In this document: positions 59,790-64,000 of the stretch, piece by piece
Layout of the letters: the number at the start of each line of letters is the position of its first letter
Position numbering within the stretch: the first letter of the stretch is position 1
NCBI GenBank assembly: GCA_965194655.1
Contig: OZ239148.1
Location: 744,001 to 808,000, forward strand
Reading direction: 5' to 3'
DNA from: Hahnella lacustris
Lineage (GTDB): Bacteria; Pseudomonadota; Gammaproteobacteria; Burkholderiales; Burkholderiaceae_A
DNA length: 64,000 nucleotides
Program-made: the position numbers and the translations under genes
The notes under the pieces: generated by a model
What the model was told of the DNA's origin: nothing
Database searches by the model: none
Seen by the model: the letters and a program-made list of their open reading frames with translations, nothing else

Positions 59790-59819
59790 TTGGTCAGAGA
59801 CAGTCAGAGGGAGTCTTTT

Positions 59820-60803
59820 ATGTCATCAGGGCTTTGGGCGCGTCTGCCCATCTCATCTTTCGCCATGGTCATGGGGCTGGCAGGGCTCACGCTGCTCTGG
59901 GGGCGTCTGTTTGGTCAGCCCAATGCACCCGCTTGGGGGAGCACCCTGGTGGTCGGCGCTGCGATGCTCACCGCCCTCATTTTTCTCCTTCTGACGGCGG
60001 TGCAGGTGCTGCGATGGGTTCGTACGAGAGACGCCGTGTTGGGAGAGTGGAAGCATCCGGTGAAGTCTGCTTTTTTCTCGGCCTTCTCTGTCTCCCTGAT
60101 GCTTCTGAGTGTGTTGGCGCTTCGATTCTTTGCGCCCTTGGCGCTTCCCCTCTGGGTGGCGGGGGCAGGCTTGCATCTCTTGCTCATGCTGTTGCTGATG
60201 AAAAACTGGATGACCCCAGGGTACCTGCAGCCTGCCCACCCCAATCCAGCGTGGTTCATTCCTGCGGTGGGGAACGTGGTCATTCCCTTGGCGGGGGTTC
60301 CCTTGGGCTTCATGGCCGTTTCATGGTGGGCATTTGGCCTGGGCATCCTCTTCTGGCTCGTCTTACTCACCATGGTGTTGGGGCGGATGTTCTTTGTTCA
60401 GCCCGGCCTGCCGGATCGGCTCTTGCCTACCCTGTGCATTCTGATTGCGCCTCCGGCTGTGTCGTTTCTGTCGTGGCAGCTGCTGACCCGTCAATACCCC
60501 GATGGCATGGCGTTGGATGCTGGGGCCGAGGTGCTGATGGGACTCAGCCTCTTTTTTGTGGCAGTGTTTCTGTTGAGCCTCAGAGCCATTCTGAGGGGCC
60601 CTTTTTTCCTGTCCTGGTGGGCGATGTCCTTTCCTTTTGCAGCCTTCGCTCAGGTGGCGGTGCTCTACGAGCGGTTCTCCCCGTCTGCGACGAGCAGTTT
60701 TTTGGCTGCTCTCGCCGCGGTGGTAGCCTCGGTCCTCATTCTCTGGCTCTTGCTCCGTACCCTCCTTGCCATCTGGCGGGAAGAGGCGCAGCTCATTGAT
60801 TAG
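59820..60803 (+). CDS. TehA/SLAC1 family membrane transporter
   Basis: A 327-residue protein with ten membrane helices. It begins LPISSFAMVMGLAGLTLLWG, the SLAC1/TehA family N-terminal helix, and has NPAWFIPAVGNVVIPLAG in the middle. Members carry tellurite, sulfite, malate or chloride; the substrate is unknown here. AGAGGGAG six bases before the ATG fixes the start. It may be cotranscribed with the preceding thioesterase. Confidence 0.85.
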   Translation: MSSGLWARLPISSFAMVMGLAGLTLLWGRLFGQPNAPAWGSTLVVGAAMLTALIFLLLTAVQVLRWVRTRDAVLGEWKHPVKSAFFSAFSVSLMLLSVLALRFFAPLALPLWVAGAGLHLLLMLLLMKNWMTPGYLQPAHPNPAWFIPAVGNVVIPLAGVPLGFMAVSWWAFGLGILFWLVLLTMVLGRMFFVQPGLPDRLLPTLCILIAPPAVSFLSWQLLTRQYPDGMALDAGAEVLMGLSLFFVAVFLLSLRAILRGPFFLSWWAMSFPFAAFAQVAVLYERFSPSATSSFLAALAAVVASVLILWLLLRTLLAIWREEAQLID

Positions 60804-60830
60804 GGTGATCCTGCAGGACGGCTGAGGTCA

Positions 60831-62495
60831 CTACATCCCCGAATAGACCGGACCTCCACCTCCCTCAGGGGTCACCCAGACAATATTCTGAGTGGGGTCC
60901 TTGATGTCGCAGGTTTTGCAGTGCACGCAGTTCTGCGCATTGATTCTCAAGGCAGCGCCTTCGGTCGGGGCTGTGACTGGATTGCCTGCTGCGTCGAGGT
61001 ACTCATACACTCCAGCGGGGCAATAGCGGGACTCGGGCCCAGCGAATCGAGTGAGATTGGTCGCCACCGGAGTGTTGGAATCCTTCAGCGTCAGGTGTGC
61101 AGGCTGGTTTTCCTCGTGATTGGTTCCTGAGAGAAAGACGGAGCTCAGCCGGTCAAATGTGAGCACGCCATCGGGCTTGGGGTAGGAGATGGGTGTGTGC
61201 TGGCTGGCCGGCTCGAGGTAGGCGTGGTCGGGTTTCTGGGTGTGAAGGGTGAAGGGAGCCTTACCACCAAAGAGCGTCTGGTCGATGCCCACGATCAGGC
61301 TTCCAAGCCAGAGGCCTTTGGACATCGCCGGCTTGAAGTTTCGGGCTTTGTGGAGCTCTTGGTGAAGCCAGGAGGCCTTGAACCGACTGGCATAGCCCTC
61401 CAGCACGCGAGGAGGCTCGCTCTGTCCGAGTGCATCAAAGCAGGCCTCAGCGGCGAGCATGCCGCTCTTGATGGCTGCGTGGCTGCCCTTGATGCGCGAG
61501 GCATTCAGAAAGCCTGCATCGCAGCCCAGTAAGGCGCCTCCTGGGAAGGCAAGGTCCGGCAGGCTGTTGAGGCCCCCAGCGGTGAGCGCGCGTGCCCCGT
61601 ATCCAATGCGCCTGCCTCCTTCAAAGGTGGGCCGAATGGCTGGGTGCGTCTTGTATCGCTGGAATTCTTCGAAGGGTGAGAGCCAGGGATTTTTGTAGTT
61701 CAGCCCGAGGACAAACCCGACAGCGACTCGGTTGTCTTGGAGGTGGTAGAGAAAAGAGCCGCCATAGGTGTCATTCGAGAGGGGCCAGCCGGCCGTATGC
61801 ACCACCAGGCCAGGCTGGGACTGGGCAGGGTCGACCTCCCAGAGTTCCTTGATGCCAATGCCATAGGACTGTGGATCTGACTGGCGCTGAAGCTGGTATC
61901 GATCCATGACCGCTCGGCCGAGGTGTCCCCTCGCCCCTTCGGCCAGCAAGGTGTAGCGCGCCATCAGGGCCATGCCAGGCTGATGCTGGTCCGTGGGCTG
62001 GCCATCTTTCCCAATGCCCATATCGCCGGTGATGACGCCCAAAACCTCGCCCTCTGCACCGTAAATCAGCTCGGCGGCGGGAAAGCCTGGGTAAATATCG
62101 ACGCCCAGTGCCTCGGCCTGTTCTCCCAGCCATTTGGTGACATCTGAAAGGCTAATGACATAGTTGCCATGGTTCTGGAAGCAGCCCGGCAGCATCCAGT
62201 TGGGCGTCTTCCATTGGCTGGTCGCGGAGAGAAAGAGAAACCGGTCTTCGGTGACGGGGGTATGAAGTGGCGCACCTTGGGCCTTCCAATCGGGGAACAG
62301 CTCGCTCAAGGCAATGGGATCCATGACCGCGCCAGAGAGAATATGGGCCCCGACCTCGCCAGCCTTTTCTAGAACGCAGACATTCACGTCTCGCCCTTGT
62401 TCAGCCGCGAGCTGCTTGAGTCGGATGGCGGCGGAAAGCCCTGCGGGACCTGCGCCGACGATGACTACATCAAACTCCATGGTTTCATGTTCCAT
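60831..62495 (-). CDS. Electron-transfer flavoprotein-ubiquinone oxidoreductase
   Basis: A 554-residue enzyme taking electrons from ETF (used by acyl-CoA dehydrogenases) to ubiquinone. The FAD motif is DVVIVGAGPAGLSAAIRLKQ. The C-terminal 4Fe-4S site has Cys in YCPAGVYEY and NCVHCKTCDIKDPTQN. The ATG at 62495 is supported by GGAGGGG seven bases upstream. It supports the acyl-CoA metabolism seen at the left end of the window. It is divergent from the CoA-transferase genes. Confidence 0.96.
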   Translation of the reverse strand: MEHETMEFDVVIVGAGPAGLSAAIRLKQLAAEQGRDVNVCVLEKAGEVGAHILSGAVMDPIALSELFPDWKAQGAPLHTPVTEDRFLFLSATSQWKTPNWMLPGCFQNHGNYVISLSDVTKWLGEQAEALGVDIYPGFPAAELIYGAEGEVLGVITGDMGIGKDGQPTDQHQPGMALMARYTLLAEGARGHLGRAVMDRYQLQRQSDPQSYGIGIKELWEVDPAQSQPGLVVHTAGWPLSNDTYGGSFLYHLQDNRVAVGFVLGLNYKNPWLSPFEEFQRYKTHPAIRPTFEGGRRIGYGARALTAGGLNSLPDLAFPGGALLGCDAGFLNASRIKGSHAAIKSGMLAAEACFDALGQSEPPRVLEGYASRFKASWLHQELHKARNFKPAMSKGLWLGSLIVGIDQTLFGGKAPFTLHTQKPDHAYLEPASQHTPISYPKPDGVLTFDRLSSVFLSGTNHEENQPAHLTLKDSNTPVATNLTRFAGPESRYCPAGVYEYLDAAGNPVTAPTEGAALRINAQNCVHCKTCDIKDPTQNIVWVTPEGGGGPVYSGM

Positions 62496-62577
62496 GAGAG
62501 ACCCCTCCGAGCCAGTAAACTATGAGAATCCGCCATTTTACGGGCTTGACCTTTTTAATGACCCCCCTGGAGTTGGT

Positions 62578-63276
62578 ATGAATAAGATCTACCCCAGCGC
62601 CCGCGCTGCGCTTGAGGATGTGCTCAAAGACAACATGACACTTGCGGTCGGGGGCTTTGGCCTCTGCGGCATCCCGGAGGCGCTGATTGATGCGGTTCGG
62701 GATCTGGGCGCCCAGAACCTCACGGCCATCAGCAACAACGCGGGAGTGGATGGAAAAGGGTTGGGTCAACTGCTCGCGACGCGTCAGGTCAAGAAAATGA
62801 TCTCGTCTTACGTGGGCGAGAACAAAGAGTTTGAGCGTCAGTTTCTCGCGGGCGAGCTTCAGTTGGAATTCACGCCCCAGGGCACGCTGGCCGAGAAGCT
62901 TCGTGCTGGCGGTGCTGGAATTCCCGCTTTTTTCACCAAAACTGGGGTTGGAACGGTCGTGGCCGAAGGCAAGGAGGTGCGTGAGTTTGATGGCGAGCAG
63001 TACGTCATGGAGCGCAGTCTGTTCGCAGACATCTCACTGGTGAAGGCCTGGAAAGCAGATAAGGCTGGCAATCTCGTGTACCGCCTCACCTCCCGTAACT
63101 TCAACCCGAATGTGGCCACAGCGAGCTACATGACCATTGCTGAAGTCGAAGAGATTGTTGAGAACGGCGAGCTCGATCCTGCAGAGATTCACACACCCAG
63201 CATTTACGTCAAACGCATCGTGCTCAACGCAAACCCCGAAAAGGCGATCGAGCAGCGAACCACGCGTGCCGCCTAA
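62578..63276 (+). CDS. scoA: 3-oxoacid CoA-transferase subunit A
   Basis: A 232-residue class I CoA-transferase subunit. It starts MNKIYPSARAALEDVLKDNM and contains GGFGLCGIPEALIDAVRDLG and TAISNNAGVDGKGLGQLLAT. With subunit B it moves CoA from succinyl-CoA to acetoacetate in ketone and fatty acid breakdown. TGGAG seven bases before the ATG fixes the start. ScoB follows after 20 bases. Confidence 0.94.
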   Translation: MNKIYPSARAALEDVLKDNMTLAVGGFGLCGIPEALIDAVRDLGAQNLTAISNNAGVDGKGLGQLLATRQVKKMISSYVGENKEFERQFLAGELQLEFTPQGTLAEKLRAGGAGIPAFFTKTGVGTVVAEGKEVREFDGEQYVMERSLFADISLVKAWKADKAGNLVYRLTSRNFNPNVATASYMTIAEVEEIVENGELDPAEIHTPSIYVKRIVLNANPEKAIEQRTTRAA

Positions 63277-63296
63277 CCCCCATTCTGGAGAGAGAC

Positions 63297-63941
63297 ATGC
63301 CCTGGACTCGAGATGAAATGGCCAAACGTGCAGCGCAAGAGCTGCGCGATGGCTTCTATGTAAACCTTGGAATTGGCATTCCTGCGCTGGTCGCCAACAA
63401 CGTGCCAGAGGGCATCGAGGTGTGGCTCCAGTCAGAGAATGGTCTGTTGGGGATTGGTCCTTATCCTCTCGACGAAGAGGTCGATGCCGACCTCATCAAT
63501 GCCTCCAAGCAGACGGTCACGACGCTGCCCGGATCCGCTATTTTTTCAAGTGCCGATAGCTTCGCCATGATTCGCGGAGGCCACATCAATCTCGCGATTC
63601 TCGGAGCCATGCAGGTCTCAGAACACGGAGATCTTGCCAACTGGATGATTCCAGGAAAGATGGTGAAGGGCATGGGCGGTGCCATGGATTTGGTTGCAGG
63701 GGTCGACAAAGTGATTGTGCTCATGGAGCACACGGCCAAGAAGAAAGACGGCACCGAAGACATCAAAATCCTCACGTCCTGCAATCTCCCTCTCACCGGT
63801 GTGGGAGTGGTCAACATGATCATCACGGACCTGGCGGTTATGGAGGTGACGCGTCATGGGCTCGAGCTCAAAGAGCTCGCTCCCGGGGTCGATGCCCACG
63901 AGGTCCAGGCCAAGACAGGCTGCCGTCTGATTGGGGTCTGA
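63297..63941 (+). CDS. scoB: 3-oxoacid CoA-transferase subunit B
   Basis: A 214-residue subunit carrying the catalytic Glu in WLQSENGLLGIGPYPLDEEV (near residue 47), preceded by YVNLGIGIPALVANNVPEGI. It completes the enzyme with ScoA. GGAGAGAG precedes the ATG. The pyrG start follows three bases after the stop. Confidence 0.95.
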   Translation: MPWTRDEMAKRAAQELRDGFYVNLGIGIPALVANNVPEGIEVWLQSENGLLGIGPYPLDEEVDADLINASKQTVTTLPGSAIFSSADSFAMIRGGHINLAILGAMQVSEHGDLANWMIPGKMVKGMGGAMDLVAGVDKVIVLMEHTAKKKDGTEDIKILTSCNLPLTGVGVVNMIITDLAVMEVTRHGLELKELAPGVDAHEVQAKTGCRLIGV

Positions 63942-63944
63942 GCG

Positions 63945-64000
63945 ATGCCCAAATTTGTCTTCGTGACGGGTGGTGTGGTGTCTTCTCTGGGCAAGGGCAT
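63945..64000 (+). CDS. pyrG: CTP synthase, 3' part outside window
   Basis: The last 56 bases encode MPKFVFVTGGVVSSLGKG, the invariant N-terminus of CTP synthase with its ATP-binding loop. The rest of the gene (about 540 residues expected) lies to the right. The ATG is three bases after the scoB stop. Confidence 0.93.
   Translation, partial: MPKFVFVTGGVVSSLGKG

Noticed and set aside
59834..60799. A 321-codon open frame in another plus-strand frame
   Set aside because: It overlaps the TehA/SLAC1 gene, which has proper helices and a ribosome binding site. The alternative product is rich in Gly, His and Arg and looks non-coding.
1..64000. CRISPR arrays, rRNA genes, riboswitches
   Set aside because: No regularly spaced repeats, no rRNA-like segments and no leader with recognisable riboswitch structure were seen.

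Overview
The window is a stretch of bacterial chromosome of betaproteobacterial (Burkholderiales-type) character. The main argument is gene order: leuC-leuD-leuB-asd-truA-trpF-trpB-trpA-accD-folC-SPOR protein-cvpA-purF-metZ is the classical arrangement of that group. A lexA-imuA-imuB-dnaE2 mutagenesis cassette and many acyl-CoA and TRAP functions fit the same assignment. Genes are densely packed. No gene-free stretch exceeds 300 bases; the longest (26474-26738) carries small sequence signals described below.

Region by region. 1-4759: a TRAP transporter permease (cut by the left edge), two class III CoA-transferases and an acyl-CoA dehydrogenase relative that lacks the catalytic glutamate and resembles 3-sulfinopropanoyl-CoA desulfinase. 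This suggests uptake and use of an organosulfur or other carboxylic acid. 4818-7073: a MerT-like membrane protein, a periplasmic CxxC metal-binding protein and a predicted outer-membrane protein in one operon, then a Cys/His-rich DUF2946-like protein and panD. 7118-12112: an arsenic operon, arsR-arsC(thioredoxin type)-aquaglyceroporin-arsC(glutaredoxin type)-arsH-GAPDH-arsJ, with no arsB or acr3. 12265-22071: mixed chromosomal genes (htpX, two membrane carriers, a DUF3445 protein, glutathione peroxidase, NDH-2, HupE-like and TPR proteins, an FMN-dependent alpha-hydroxy acid dehydrogenase).

22090-33689 is an accretion site in a tRNA-Val(CAC) gene. The intact tRNA (33615-33689, minus strand) is followed on its 3' side by two further copies of its 3' half, one exact (26428-26473) and one decayed (22090-22128). 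These delimit two tandem segments, neither with an integrase. The inner segment carries a heavy-metal RND efflux operon in which three exported proteins share the same N-terminal GPGHDHG tag. The outer segment carries a SEC-C protein, DM13 and DsrE-type periplasmic proteins, a peroxiredoxin with a divergent AraC regulator, and a HepT/MntA toxin-antitoxin pair. A sequence very close to the phage T7 promoter lies between the exact repeat and the RND operon.

33745-53343 is housekeeping: a MgtC/SapB-type membrane protein, a small HMA protein, gltX, aroC, an MFS carrier, then the leu/asd/truA/trp/accD/folC/cvpA/purF/metZ run, in which nearly every junction overlaps or is separated by a few bases. 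The fimV gene that often lies between asd and truA in related bacteria is absent. 53349-59247 is the SOS mutagenesis operon on the minus strand, headed by lexA with a LexA box at 59264-59283. The window ends with a thioesterase, a TehA/SLAC1-type carrier, ETF-ubiquinone oxidoreductase, the two subunits of a 3-oxoacid CoA-transferase and the first codons of pyrG. All calls come from reading sequence and translations; no database search was run.
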